A stretch of 64,000 nucleotides of DNA from Zingiber officinale (GCF_018446385.1 NC_055997.1:44396254-44460253), one strand, 5' to 3'. Shown: positions 11,318 to 23,795, counted from the first letter of the stretch. The notes: a model not told the origin generated them from the letters alone. Numbers and translations: made by a program.

Positions 11318-13283
11318 CCTCGCTCGGTCATCAAAGCACAAGCTCTAGCAGACTTCATTATAGAAGTTCAGGGCCCTGAGAAAGAAAATATTTGGAAAGT
11401 TTATGTAGATGGCTCCTCAACTAGACAAGGTAGCGGAATTGGTGTTCTTCTTATATCTCCAAGGGAAGATAGACTTCAACTCTCTATCAGATTGAATTAT
11501 AGAGCTACTAACAATAAAGCAGAATATGAAGCCTTGATAGCAGGATTGCAAGCTGCTCGGCATATAGGGGCAGCTCGAGTCCTCATCTATTCTGATTCTT
11601 AATTGGCAGCCCAACAACTATCAGGTAATTTTGAAATTAATAATGAAAGACTCTGGTTATATGTTGAGGCGTTTGATAAGTTGGAATCTCAGTTTCAAGA
11701 AGTAAATATACAAAAGGTTCCTCGATCTGAGAATCAGGTAGCAGATGAGTTGGCTAAGCTGGCCTCTACTATAGTACCATGGAGTCTAGATCGGCCCGTA
11801 GAACAAACTCTGTTAATATCTTGTATCGAAAGACAGGCTGTAGCAAAAATTCAAGGTGACTGGAGGGCTCAAATCATATTGTATTTACAGCAAGGTATTC
11901 TTCCCAGTAATACAGAACAGGCAAGGGTATTTAAGAAGAGAGCTACTCAGTACACTATGGTAGGAGAGCAGTTATATAAAAGAGCTTTTTTTAGACCTTT
12001 GCTCAAGTGTATTGGTACAGAAGATATACAATTTATCTTACAGAAAGTTCATCAAGGTTCATGTGGTAGTCATATAGGAGGGAGATCTTTGGCCCGTAAA
12101 ATCCTATTAGCAAGATATTTTTGGCCTACTCTATACGAGGATGCCAACAAGTTGGTAAGAACTTGTATGTCTTGCCAGAAACATCAAAATATTTCGCATC
12201 ATCCCACACAGTTGTTGAAGACCTCTATAGTCTCATGCCCCTTCGATCAATGGGGCATGGACATTATAGGCCCATTTCCTATGGCGACTGCACAAAGAAG
12301 GTTTTTATTGGTAGCAGTAGATTATTTTTCCAAATGGGTAGAAGTAGAACCACTTGCCCCGATTACTGAAGATGCAGTTATTAAATTTCTGTGGAAAAAT
12401 ATCATATGCAGATTTGGCATTCCTCATAAATTAGTCTTTGATAATGGAAGGCAATTTCATGGGGATAGAATTCTAGCTTGGTGCAAAAGTTATGGTATTA
12501 CTCAAGCTTTTACCTCTGTGGCTTATCCTCAAAGTAATGGTCAAGCGGAAGTAACCAATAGAGAAATTATAAGAGGTTTAAAAACCAAACTGGATCATGT
12601 CGAAGGTAGCTGGGTAGATGAATTACCCAGCGTTCTTTGGACATATCATACTACACCTCGAGAAGCTACAGGAATCAATCCTTTTCAATTAGTTTATGGG
12701 GGAGAAGCAATAATTCCCATTGAGGTGGGAATAGAATCTGATAGAAGGCAATTATATGATGCAGACAATGAGGGTCGATGACTCATGGAGCTGGACTTGA
12801 TAGAGGAAATCAGAGATAAAGCTGCTACTCATCTTGTATCATACCGACAAAGAATGAGACAAAATTACAACAAAAGGGTCATCCCCAGATTTTTCCAAGT
12901 AGGAGATTTACAGGGTGTTTGGTTGATGGGTTTGGGAATGAGGGAATGGAATGATAGTAAAAGATAATGTTTGGATTGTGGGTTTGGGAATGATTACCAC
13001 ATTTTTGGGAATCAACCAAACCCATATAACTTGATGGGTTTCATTTCCATTCCTATTCCCATTCCATCTTACTATCAAACTCATACCCATAGACATTCCC
13101 ATCATTTAACCAAACTCCCCCTTAGTATGGAAACATATTAAACCTGTCGGGGATGTTAGTAAGTTGGCACCACAATGGGGTGGACCCTACAAAGTGGTGG
13201 AAAAGCTCGCATCAGGCTCATATTATCTCCAAGATGCTGAAGGAAGAATTCTAGAACGTCCCTGGAGTGCAAATCATTTATAA
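11318..13283 (+). pseudogene. Tat-type gypsy pol: second RNase H and integrase (3' part)
   Basis: This continues the frame of 1-87. The RNase H shows the acidic set YVDGSS, NNKAEYEAL, IYSDS and ADELAKLAS. Integrase follows, with the zinc finger (H...CMSCQKHQ near 12165-12185) and catalytic D (WGMDIIGPF), D (VFDNGRQF) and E (NGQAEVTNRE). The C-terminal part (VGDL...WKHIKPVGDVSKLAPQWGGPYKV) ends with TAA at 13281-13283. Two point stops break the frame: TAA at 11600-11602, where Gln is expected, and TGA at 12779-12781. A MITE splits the codons D-L / V-W at 12911-13121. A second RNase H before integrase is a hallmark of the Tat clade. Confidence 0.9.
12911..13121. mobile_element. Tourist-like MITE (PIF/Harbinger type)
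   Basis: This 211-bp insertion has terminal inverted repeats of the GGGTGTTTGGTT / AACCAAACTCCC type. It is flanked by TTA at 12908-12910 and 13122-13124. Removing it plus one TTA restores the host coding sequence GAT TTA GTA TGG (D-L-V-W). The interior is rich in GGGAATG/CATTCCC and could fold into a long hairpin. TTA duplications and size fit Tourist-like MITEs. It encodes no transposase. Confidence 0.88.
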
Positions 13284-13610
13284 CCTTATCGGATTTAACA
13301 AAGATCATGGTACTTAAAAATATGTCAAAGGGAAAAAACCATAATTATCTGAAGTAAGTTTCCAATGAAAAGAAGACAAGTATTCTTATAGTTTATGTAC
13401 TCCATTTCTTTCAATAAATACAATGCAAGAAGAATACCGCCACGAAAATAAATGCGGCTCACACAGATTGACCAGTATTGGCAAAACTTTTATAATCTAT
13501 GTTCGAGCAATCAATAGTACCTATTCGCCCCCCCCCCCCCCCCCCCCTGAGAAATCTAGAAATTTTGATTATCATAAGGGCAGTGCAATCATAATTTTAC
13601 AATAAAACAT
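13284..13610 (+). other. Untranslated region after Tat pol, with a 20-base poly-C run
   Basis: No gene is seen. This is the start of the long non-coding 3' part of the Tat element. A homopolymer of about 20 C residues lies at 13528-13547; its exact length should be treated as uncertain. Confidence 0.6.
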
Positions 13611-15125
13611 AGTCGATCGGGAAATCTCATGAAGTAACTCGGACGGGTCTTCATGGGAGGAACTGGAGACTTTAAACTATCACAGAACATAGTCGATCGG
13701 GAAAACTCATGAAGTAATTCGGACGGGCCTTCATGGGAGGAACCGGAGACTTTAAACTATCACAAAACATAGTCAATCGGGAAATCTCATGAAGTAACTC
13801 AGACGGGCCTTCATGGGAGGAACCGGAGATTTTAAACCATCACAAAACATAGTCGATTGGAAAATTTCAAGAAGTAACTCGGACGGGCCTTCATGGGAGG
13901 AACCGGAGACTTTAAACTATCACAAAACATAGTCGATCAAGAAATCTCATGAAGTAACTCAGACGGGCCTACATGGGAGGAACCGGAGACTTTAAACCAT
14001 CACAAAACATAGTCGATCGGGAAATCTCATGAAGTAACTCGGACGGGTCTTCATGGGAGGAACCGGAGACTTTAAACTATCACAGAACATAGTCGATCGG
14101 GAAATCTCATGAAGTAATTCGGACGGGCCTTCATGGGAGGAACCGGAGACTTTAAACTATCACAAAACATAGTCGATCGGGAAATCTCATGAAGTAACTC
14201 GGACGGGCTTTCATAGGAGGAACCGGAGACTTTAAACCATCACAAAACATAGTCGATTGGGAAATCTCATGAAGTAACTCAGACGGGCCTTCATGGGAGG
14301 AACCAGAGACTTTAAACTATCACAAAACATAGTCGATCGAGAAATCTCATGAAGTAACTCAGACGGGCCTACATGGGAAGAACCGGAGATTTTAAACCAT
14401 CACAAAATATAGTCGATCGGGAAATCTCATGAATTAACTCGGACGGGTCTTCATCGGAGGAACCGGAGACTTTAAACTATCACAGAACATTGTCGATCGG
14501 GAAATCTCATGAAGTAACTCAGACGGGTCTTCATGGGAGGAACCGGAGACTTTAAACTATCATAGAACATAGTCGATCGGGAAATCTCATGATGTAACTC
14601 GGACGGGCCTTCATGGGAGGAACCGGAGACTTTAAACTATCACAAAACATAGTCGATCGGGAAATCTCATGAAGTAACTTGGACGGGTCTTCATGGGAGG
14701 AACCGGAGAATTTAAACTATCACAGAACATAGTCGATTGGGAAATCTCATGAAGTAACTCGGACGGGCCTTCATGGGAGGAACCGGAGACTTTAAACCAT
14801 CACAAAACATAGTCGATCGGGAAATCTCATGAAGTAACTCGGACAGGTCTTCATGGGAGGAACCGGAGACTTTAAACCAGCACAAAACATAGTCGACCGG
14901 GAAATCTCATGAAGTAACTCGGACGGGTCTTCATGGGAGGAATCGGAGACTTTAAACTATCACAGAACATAGTCGATCGGGAAATCTCATGAAATAACTC
15001 GGGCGGGTCTTCATGGGAGAAACCGGAGACTTTAGACCATCATAGAACATAGTCGATCGGGGAATCTCATGAAGTAACTCGGACGGGTCTTCATGGGAAG
15101 AACCAGAGACTTTAGAGCATAATTA
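13611..15125 (+). repeat. 80-bp tandem array, 19 copies
   Basis: The start motif AGTCGATCGG recurs every 80 bp (13611, 13691, 13771 ... 15051) without any visible indel in about 1.5 kb. Other conserved blocks per unit are CATGAAGTAACTCGGACGGG, TTCATGGGAGGAACCGGAGA and TTTAAACTATCAC. Units differ by point changes only (for example ACTATCACA versus CCATCACA). It lies between pol and the antisense genes of the Tat element. Tandem repeats in this hypervariable position are known for Tat/Ogre elements and can seed satellite DNA. Confidence 0.95.
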
Positions 15126-15130
15126 ACCGG

Positions 15131-15679
15131 GATTATATTGGCATGTTGAATACAGAGCTATATGGATTTATTCACAAAATCAGTTGACATTTTATACTAG
15201 ATTAGAAGGGGGATTCTATGCATATGGCACATTTTCCATCTGGATGCCAATTCTTATGAAAATCTTTATCTAAAAATCGCCCGAAGTATTATACTCAGCT
15301 CGGAACTCAGGAGTTTTTATACAGTTCCTTACCTAAAATCACTCGGGATTATTTATTCTTTTGAAATATGAAGCACACCAGATGTTATCTGCAGAAGGAT
15401 TCATCAAGACAAGGCTTAACTTCAAAAGATGAGCAAGGAATTCTTGAATAAAGTTTATACTTAATGCTCGGAAGCATTTCAAAAGTGGCATTCTCAAATC
15501 AGCACAATAGAGAAACAGGTAAGTATCAAAAATTTCTTGTACATCGTAAGCAAGCTTTAATTACACTTCTTTTCATTACCAATTTTTTCCATTACAAATC
15601 TTTTATGAACAATAGTTTTAGACATCTAGAAAAGGACCTTTTAAATCGGCAGGTAATTCTTCATTAAGCCTGTGACGGC
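15131..15679. other. Non-coding spacer between 80-bp array and antisense gene A
   Basis: No gene or repeat is recognised. It would hold the 3' end and polyadenylation region of the antisense gene ending at 15680. Confidence 0.5.
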
Positions 15680-18078
15680 TTATGAAAAAGGGGGAGGTTC
15701 CTTGAGTAGATAGCCACCCTCTCTTAATTGTCGAAGGACTCCCGATACAGAATGATTTAAAGCACCCACTATCCTACGGACAAATTCTTGGCCAAACGCT
15801 GAAGACTTTAAATAAGCCAGACGCCACTCTTCCCATCGACTCTTCTCTTGCTCCTTATAGCTTTGAAAATCAGCTTGCAGTTTTGTGTTTTGATCTTTTA
15901 AAGCATCCTTTTCTGATTTAATCTGTTCCAATTCCTTATGGAGCAGTGACAATTCAACATCTTGAGCTTTCCTTTGCTCTTGTTCCTGTAGGATAATGAA
16001 ATCATGAGAGGCTAGGTCTTGAGCTTGGTCAGAAAGACAGGCATTATGAAGCTTCTCTACTTTCTCTAAAATAAGATTTTTTTGAGAAGCATCTAATATA
16101 GCTTTCTCCTTTAAAGCAATCTCCAGTCGAAGACCAGAATGTAGTCGATCCACCTGTAATTCCAAAGTTCTTCTTGCAAGCTCTTTATCTTTCAATAGTT
16201 GCTGGGACTCCTCCAATTTCTATTTCAAGGTCCCCAATTGTTGACTTTGTAAGGTCACTTTCTCTTGCAACTGAACCAGGTCGCTATTAGAAGAAGGTAA
16301 AGTAGCCTTCAATGTCTCCAGCTAAGTTTTTAATCTGTTGTTCTCCTGGTCCTTAGCCATAAGTAGCTAGTTGATATGCAGACTTGAGGCCAGGAACTAA
16401 ACGAAAGGATGATATAGTTAAAAATGAGGATACGAAGTTGACAATATACAACTGAAAATACTTACAGCTACTGCCTGACAACTATGACTGTTGGCTCGAT
16501 GTGGAAGACTAAGGCCTCTTAGTTGTTCTTGACCTTGTAACCAGGATTCGGCTAATAGGCCTTGTAGTTGTAAAGAAACATAGATAGGTGGGTCAGAGGA
16601 TTGTCCCAATTGAGAAGGTAGACCCACAGCCTATTTAAATAAAGGTCAGGGAATGGAGGAAGAAGGAGGTAGAGAAGAAGAAGATGCAATGGAAGGAAAA
16701 GAGATAGTAGAAACAAGAGAAGCAGAGGAAGAACTAGATGGAATAGAGGGTGATAATGTAGGGGAGGCTAATTTAGTCATGAAAACACGAATAGCTGAGG
16801 GAATGGCACTTGGAGAAGATCTCTGGCAAGGTGTCCGTTTTGCTCGAGGCCCAGAAGCCAAAGGAGGCAAGGCCAATGCAAGAGGTGCAGAAGACACAGA
16901 AGGGATAACGGCCATCTCAGAAGAAGAAGCAGAAGGAGCTGAAATAATAGACGAAGAGGGGATAAGTAGACCGGGTATCATCAATCTAAGAGAAGGATTA
17001 GAGATAATATGGGTAGGAGTTATCGGTGCCTTACCTCTCTCGAGAGAAATGGGTGTCGGAACAAGAGGAGCTTGCACAAAGGTACCAAAGAAATCACTAA
17101 AGGGAGAAGCCTCAGTAAGCTTTGGCTTTTTAACTAAGGCAACAAAAGGTTCTTCTTCTTCCTCTTCCATGGCTGCGACAGCCTCTGCCCGTTGTTCTTC
17201 TTCAGATAATAAACCCAAGGAGGAAAAATTAGGATGAGACCGACGGGCGCGTAACCATTCTTCTCCATGATTATTGACAAAGGACTTAGTCATAATAGGA
17301 TTCTTGTACATAAAGGCTGGAAGAAGAACATCAACTGAAACACAGGAAATAAACACCGTTATAAAATAAATGTATTAATCAGTAAATACGGACCAAAATG
17401 TTTATACATACCAAAAGATCTATGCAAAGGGGTGTCAATATTGCTTATCCCAAAAGGAAACATTAAACCCTCCACAATTAGATACGGTAAGCTGAATTTC
17501 GCTCCTCTCAGTTTAGGTAGGGAAGAAGCAACAAAGGGATCGTTAAGAAGATCATGGGTGCTAGGAAGTGGAGGTAAGTCATGTATCCATTGGATGGGAA
17601 ACGGAGGAGGAGACGGGAGACGCATATAGAAAAATTTGTGATACCATTCCCCCTGAGGAGGAATTCGGTTGAACAGAATAACCTTAGGACGAGATTGGAA
17701 TTTGAAAACACCAATATCTACTCGATGAGGAATGAAGAAGTGATGAAAAAGATGGGGAGACAAGGGAAAATCTAACAGTTTGGATACCCCAATAAAACCC
17801 ATAAGAATATAAAAGGATTGAGGGACAAACTGGTTGAGTGAAATATTAAAATAGAGGCTAACATTACAGAAAAAAAGGTGAAGAGGAAATCGAAAACCTT
17901 GTAGGACTTGATCTCGGAAGATAGATATACACCCTAAAGGAGGAAGATGCGGACCCTCATGAGGAGCGGGACGAGTTATATAAGAAGGAAAACCATAGGT
18001 CGCTTTTAAATCCACTTCTTCTGTATCTATAAGGTCGGAAGCGCATGAGAGAAACCATGCAGGAGGGGAAGTTGCCAT
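15680..18078 (-). pseudogene. Antisense gene A of the Tat element (putative gypsy-type transposon protein), broken
   Basis: The gene reads right to left. Exon 1 starts MATSPPAWFL at 18078 and carries a domain resembling the plant 'putative gypsy type transposon' family (GFRFPLHLFF, IPPQGEWYHKFFYMRL); it ends at a GTATGT donor after HRSFG near 17420. Exon 2 begins after a TTTCAG acceptor near 17342 (VDVLLPAFMYKNP) and is acidic then Ser/Pro/Ala-rich, to about 16646. A small exon (16460-16627) ends at a GTAAGT donor after CQAVA. The last exon is a long coiled coil ending GGYLLKEPPPFS at 15680. Two TAG codons in the coiled coil (near 16322 and 16218) break it. Antisense genes of this kind are known in Tat/Retand elements; their function is unknown. 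Confidence 0.72.
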
Positions 18079-18204
18079 AGAGAGACAATAAAAGGAAGAG
18101 GAATCAAGGAAGATGAAGAGAAATGAGGGAAAGCGGAAGAAAACTTCGTAAAACCCTTGTTTTTCTTTTAGCCCCATGCTAAAACCCCCAAACAAAAACA
18201 GCAA

Positions 18205-18984
18205 AAGGAAAGAAAAAAATAAATGGTACTTAGAATTCCAATCGTCATAAATGAGTGATAATATTAAAGGATAAAATCAAGAGAAAGAGGTAAAGTTAAG
18301 TAATTTTTCTCGAAAAAAGTGTAAAGTTTCCCTAGAAACAATTCTTAAGAAAGCTTGACGGATATAGGGAAAAATTAGTCCAGTAGTTATAAGTTCAGGT
18401 TATTGTTGTAATAAAATAAGGCAAAAGTTGAGCGCAAGATATTAGTTAGCAGATAGGACTTGGTTATAGGCTACCGGATGAAGTCCATAGATGTGAATCA
18501 GGCGGTTCTGATAGATCGGCCGAGACAAAGACTACCCAAATATGTCGACCAAAAGCTTATCACAATAAGTTAAATAATATACACTATGACAAAACCATAT
18601 GAGACTTGACTAATACATAAAATAACATATGAAGATATAAGTGTAAATCAATCGAGTAAAATAAATCGACCAATATTGGGAATATCATGATAGAACGTGC
18701 TAAATCGGGCAAGACATAACTAATCTATGAAATATCGGGCGGTACTTATCAACCGTGATATATACCGTCCGGTCAGGAGGAAACAATCTAAAACATAATA
18801 ATTTGTTAGGTGAGGTTGTAGGATGACCCGCCATGCAACATTTGACATATTTAAACAAAACAGATGACTGTCATGAGAAAGAGTGAAATTTACAATGAAA
18901 AGGGTTTAATCAGCGTTACATAAGTTTATCAGATTGTCATCACAGAGTTTTGATGCCCCTTTTTTACAAGAATTTGAATTTAAG
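18205..18984. other. Spacer between the two antisense genes
   Basis: AT-rich, with no coding signal seen. It contains loosely repeated ATCGGGC/CGGGCGG-like words (18500-18780) and presumably the promoter of gene A. Confidence 0.5.
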
Positions 18985-21178
18985 TCAAACTAAAGTCAGC
19001 TGAGGGTATAGATCAGGAGGTTTGTTCTCAATGAGTCTGCGATGATTTAGGAAATTAGGAAGAGGGTCACGAGATAAGTAGCTCTCCTCCCGTAATTGTT
19101 CAATCGCCCCTTTAGCTCCCGCAGTAAAGGCTGATAAGATGGACTTCACGATCGGCCTATTGAATTCGGGAGATTCAATCATGGCGGTGGCCCGTTCCTT
19201 GTAACGATTATCTTTGTTCTCCTTGTAGACCACCAAAGCCGTTTGGGAAGTCTTCAGTTCATTCTCTTTGATAGAAACCTCGGTTTTAACTGAATTAAGG
19301 GAGGTGTTCAAGGAAGTTATTTCATCTTCCTTTAGCTGCAGGGCTTTAAGTTTTTCAGCCAATTCTGCTTCATAATCAGCCTTTAGCTCGCCAATTTTGG
19401 AAGTCAATTCTTGGTTGAGGTCCGTAGCCGATTTAAATTTTCTTGAAGACTTTCAATCTGGGCTTCAAGTTGCTTCTTGGTAGCATCGGAAAGCGCGGCA
19501 GAAGATAACTCAGTAACATGTTGTCTCAACTTGTCATTCTCGGACCTTAGTTTCTTGTTCTCATTGTATAAGTTGTGCATCAGTCGAGATAAGCCCATGT
19601 TTTCTATCCATCGCTAGAAATATAATAAAATGTCATGAGATAACCCTTAAGAAATAGAGAGTAGATGTTGGTAAACATACCTGATTCTCCCTGTGGGAGA
19701 AACGATCGATTGCTTCAGGAGTATTGAGTTCTTCAAAAATGGGACGAACTTCATCCCAAGCGCCAGCAAAGGAACCCCCTAGCAGTATGGGGAGAACAGG
19801 AATAGTAGAAGAACTAGCAGAGAAGGAAGAAGTAGGAATAGATGGAGGAGCAAAGACTAAATAAGAAGAAGGTGAGGAGGGTAAAGATCCAAAAGTTGGA
19901 ATAGACAAGGGAAAGGTGAAAGAGACATCGCCAGAAGCATTGGCATTAGAGAAAGGTGAGGTAGAAAAACTAAGAGAAGGGTAAAGTTTAGCCAATGTAG
20001 GCTCATCAGAAGGAAGGGCAGTAGGAACAAAACCTTCTGAAACCAGCTCGTCAGCAGGAAGGATAAGCCTCCTCTTTGACGGAGGAACTCTGGTAAGTTT
20101 GCGCCCTGGACGCTTACTAGTAGTAATTTCAACTATTGATTTGCTCGGGCTACCAGGAGATATGAGTTCAATGATAGGAAGAGGGGTGGATGATGAGGCA
20201 GCAGCAACCACTGTAGAAGCAACAGCGGATAAGGAAACAGCAGGGATTTCGGTGGGAAGATCCTCAGAAGCCTCAAGAGTCCCCGAAGAGATGGGTGGCT
20301 CAGCTAGAGGAGCCGGCTCTTCGATTGAAGGGGGAGGAATAATGGCAGCCAGAAGTTCGGCTTCCTTGGCACGAATTGCGTCCTCTTCCAGACGTAGTTC
20401 TTCATCAATCAAAGCATCATAAAAGCTCTCCACTGCATAGAAAAGAAAAATAGTTTAGTCAGTTAAAAGCAAAAAGAGAGAAACAAGGTGTTACCTAAAG
20501 AAACTTGAGTATCAGGTTTGACGGGGCTTAAGCCAAATAGGTATAGAAGATCGACTCTCAACCATTTGAGAATAGAAAGTCGATGGCTTAACAACTTCTC
20601 ACAATAAACAGGAAAAGAGGGATGAAGATGAAACTCCTTGACGTCGGGCAAAAGGGGCAAGAAGGATTTCCAGGCATGAGACCAAGGAATGGGTCCTGGA
20701 AACTTTATGAAGAAAAAATGGGATTTCCAAGCTTTGAGAGACGAAGGCATATCCCCAAAAAGGACCATTTTAGTTCGCGACTGAAATAAGAAAACACCAG
20801 GTTCCGAGCACTTGGGATAAGAGAACATGAAGAAATTTTGAGGAGTAGGAGGAATATCTCGCAAGCGAAATAGCATGTAAGTACCCCATAGTAACGAAAG
20901 GCATTGGGGGCAAATTGTTGTAAAGGAATATCGAAATACTGGCTTATTTCGATCAAGAAAGGAGGAATGGGAAACCTTAAACCTCCTATTAACTGATCCT
21001 TGAAAAAGGTCACGCAGTTAGCAGGGGGATGGTGAGGACGATCATCCGATTTTGAGATTATGATGCCGTACTCCCGGGGGATTTCATACTGACGACGGAT
21101 GGTTAGCCTAGCATTTTTATCAAAAGAAGAAGACATATGAACATACCAAGGAGCAATTGCTTCCTCAGCCATGGACAA
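18985..21178 (-). pseudogene. Antisense gene B of the Tat element, paralogue of gene A
   Basis: Exon 1 starts MSMAEEAIAPWYVHM at 21178. It has the same domain type as gene A (FFKDQLIGGLRFPIPPFLIE, then GVFLFQSRTKMVLFGDMP). A frameshift near 20880 moves the reading from one frame to another. Exon 2 (MESFYDALIDEELRLEEDA, Ser/Pro/Ala-rich, basic patch KRPGRKLTRVPPSKRR) runs from 20433 to a CAG|GTATGT donor near 19680. The coiled-coil exon follows an acceptor near 19613 (MGLSRLMHNLYNENKKL) and ends near 18985. A second frameshift lies at 19404-19430. Gene order, exon plan and C-terminal coiled coil match gene A, so the two are an old tandem duplication. Confidence 0.7.
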
Positions 21179-21179
21179 G

Positions 21180-22930
21180 AGTATAGGCTAGTGAGACAAT
21201 AGATTACTTACTGAAAACAAGAAGGAAGATCATCGAGAAACGGTGAGCACGGGGTTTGGTCGAAGACTGCAACAAGAAAAGAACTCTAAGGAAGAGAAAA
21301 GAAGGGACAAAGTTGAAAAGGAGACGAAGGGTTTAGGGTTTGAAAAGCACACAACTGTCGTCAGATCAAAACACTTTTATCTCAGCAGACGCTGAGGATC
21401 ACAGGAAAAAGGCAAAGGTTTACGTGACGTGGCGGCCAGAGGAAGTATGTGTCATATCATCATAAAAAACATTTATACTGGATGTGACAGATCGGATCAC
21501 GCTGGGGTTGATAACACCTCGTTGTATGCTTATAACATCCTCTTACCCGAAGAAAAGCCAATCACCAAACAGGAAGTTTCGAAAGGAGGCGTAATTAACT
21601 GGACATAATAAAGTGAAAAGGACTGAATTTTGACTAAGAGCAGGCTAAGGGCAAAAACATTTAAGGATGGAGATTTAGGCGAATAAAACATCCTTATAAA
21701 ATGCAAACTAGCATTGATCAAAATAATTTTATTGGCCGACATAACTTTGGTTATACTAGACAAGTATAATATTGATTTAAATGACATTATTTATAATCAA
21801 CGAGATAATATTGGTTGGTATAACATTAGCTATAATATAGAAGTATTCCAACAGTTAAGATAGCCTCAGCCATGATAAATGACACATAGGATATACGAAG
21901 GGGTAATGAATACAACATCACATTTATTCTTATAAATTAAAGAAGGATTCAATAGAATCACTTAATTCAATACAAAAGTTTATTTTTACACTTAGAATCT
22001 GATCAAGTACATAACATTACATTTTCCCTCAGAACAGTAAACCTCAGATAGATAACAAAAATTACAAACATAAGCTCTTGAAACACTTATAAAATTTCAG
22101 TCCCACTTGATTCAAACTTACCATGGAGCAGAGATGGAAACATTTTACTCCGCCCAGGCTTGTCAAGGCACATAAGTGGCAATATTTTGCCTGGGATGAA
22201 GAAAGCAACAAAGCATAAAGGCTCAAGGGGAAGGGGAAGGGGAAGGATCTATTCAGACCATAATGAAAAAGTAAATGAAAAAGTCACTTCCCCCCTCAAG
22301 CCCTGGAGTTCTGCAACTAGAGCCACCCAGCTTAGCCCGTCGGCTAGATGTGCTGTGCCCTTCTCGCAACATCCATGGGCTATTAGGTTGCCCCTCCATG
22401 AGTAGTGAAAAGCTCTATGAAGTTTCTTGAGTCCTTCAGAGCATTGGCATCTTTGGATGAAAAGTCTGGACTGTGAAGCTTCATCTCTTAAGACAATCCC
22501 TTGAACCCTAGAGTTAGCCGGAGCAAAAATTTGAATAAACTCATATATAGATCTCGCCTTGTAGGACAAAATTCGCCTCTAAAGAGGAGGATCCAATACC
22601 GTAACCTTAGCGATGAAAGTTAGCAAGGAAGGAAAAGAACTAAGATGGGTGGTGAACGAAGAGAAGGTTGTAACCCTATTTAAAGGATTAAAAGACTCAA
22701 GGAATCACTGTACTGAGGCTCATGGGATCACTATACTTGGTCTCGTCAGATAGTTGTACACAAAATCTGTGAGGTCATTTCAATATCTGGGGCAAAGTCA
22801 CGGGTAGGAAAAGACAAAACCAGACTTGTGTCTAGTCAGTCGTCTACACCTCCTTCGACTAGACTTGAAGGGAAGGCTAGTGATATGGGTTAGGTTTCAT
22901 GGGTCCCCGATAAGGAAGGGAAAGGAGATA
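21180..22930. other. Non-coding region upstream of antisense gene B
   Basis: No gene is supported. A purine-rich tract at 22225-22247 (AAGGGGAAGGGG repeats) looks like a polypurine tract for the Tat element, but no clear TG-type LTR start follows it, so the 3' LTR boundary is not resolved. Minus-strand TATA-like sequence near 21468-21478 could serve gene B. Confidence 0.4.
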
Positions 22931-22940
22931 ATCAAAGGAG

Positions 22941-23795
22941 GTAGGCTAATATCGGCCGGGATATACCTCCAAGGGAGGTAGGTTTGTATCGACCGAAATA
23001 TGCTTCCCAGAAGGGAGACCCATATCAATTGGCATATACCTCAAAGGAGGTAGGCTAATATCGGCCGGAATATACCTCAAAGGGAGGTAGGTTTGTATCG
23101 ACCGAAATATGCTTCTCAGGAGGGAGACCCATATCAATTGGCATATATCTCAAAGGAGGTAGGCAAATATCAACCGGGATATACCTCCAAAGGAGATAGG
23201 TTTGTATCGATCGAAATATGCTTCCCAAGAGGGAGACCCATATCAATTGGAATATACCTCAAAGGAGGTAGACTAATATCGGCTGAGATATACCTCCAAG
23301 GGAGGTAGGTTTGTATCGATCGAAATATGCTTCCCAGGAGGGAGACCCATATCAATTGGCATATACCTCAAAGGAGGTAGGCTAATATCGGCCGGAATAT
23401 ACCTCCAAAGGAGGTAGGTTTGTATCGACCGAAATATGCTTCCCAGGAGGGAGACCCATATCAATTGGCATATACCTCAAAGGAGGTAGGCTAATATCGG
23501 CCAGGATATACCTCCAAAGGAGGTAGGTATGTATCGACCGAAATATGCTTCCCAGGAGGGAGACCCATATCAATTGACATATACCTCAAAGGAGGTAGGC
23601 TAATATCGGTCGGGATATACCTCCAACGGAGGTAAGTTTGTATCGACCGAAATATGCTTCCCAGGAGGGACACCCATATCAGTTGACATATACCTCAAAG
23701 GAGGTAGGCTAATATTGGCCGGGATATACCTCAAAAGGAGGTAGGTTCGTATCGACCGAAACGTGTTTCCCAGGAGGAAAGCCAAGACCGGTTGG
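22941..23795 (+). repeat. 109-bp tandem array, 8 copies
   Basis: The motif GTAGGCTAATATCGGC recurs at about 22941, 23050, 23159, 23268, 23377, 23486, 23595 and 23704, exactly 109 bp apart; the last unit is partial. Each unit has short dyads such as ACCTCCAA/GGGAGGT. The similar short peptides that can be read on the minus strand are a by-product of the repeat. Confidence 0.93.

Noticed and set aside
13611..15125. Regular direct repeats resembling a CRISPR array
   Set aside because: Units are contiguous 80-bp tandem copies without unique spacers, in plant retrotransposon DNA.
16653..17237. Plus-strand 194-residue reading frame
   Set aside because: Antisense shadow of the Ser/Pro-rich exon of antisense gene A; its Glu/Gly-rich composition is what reverse reading of that exon gives.
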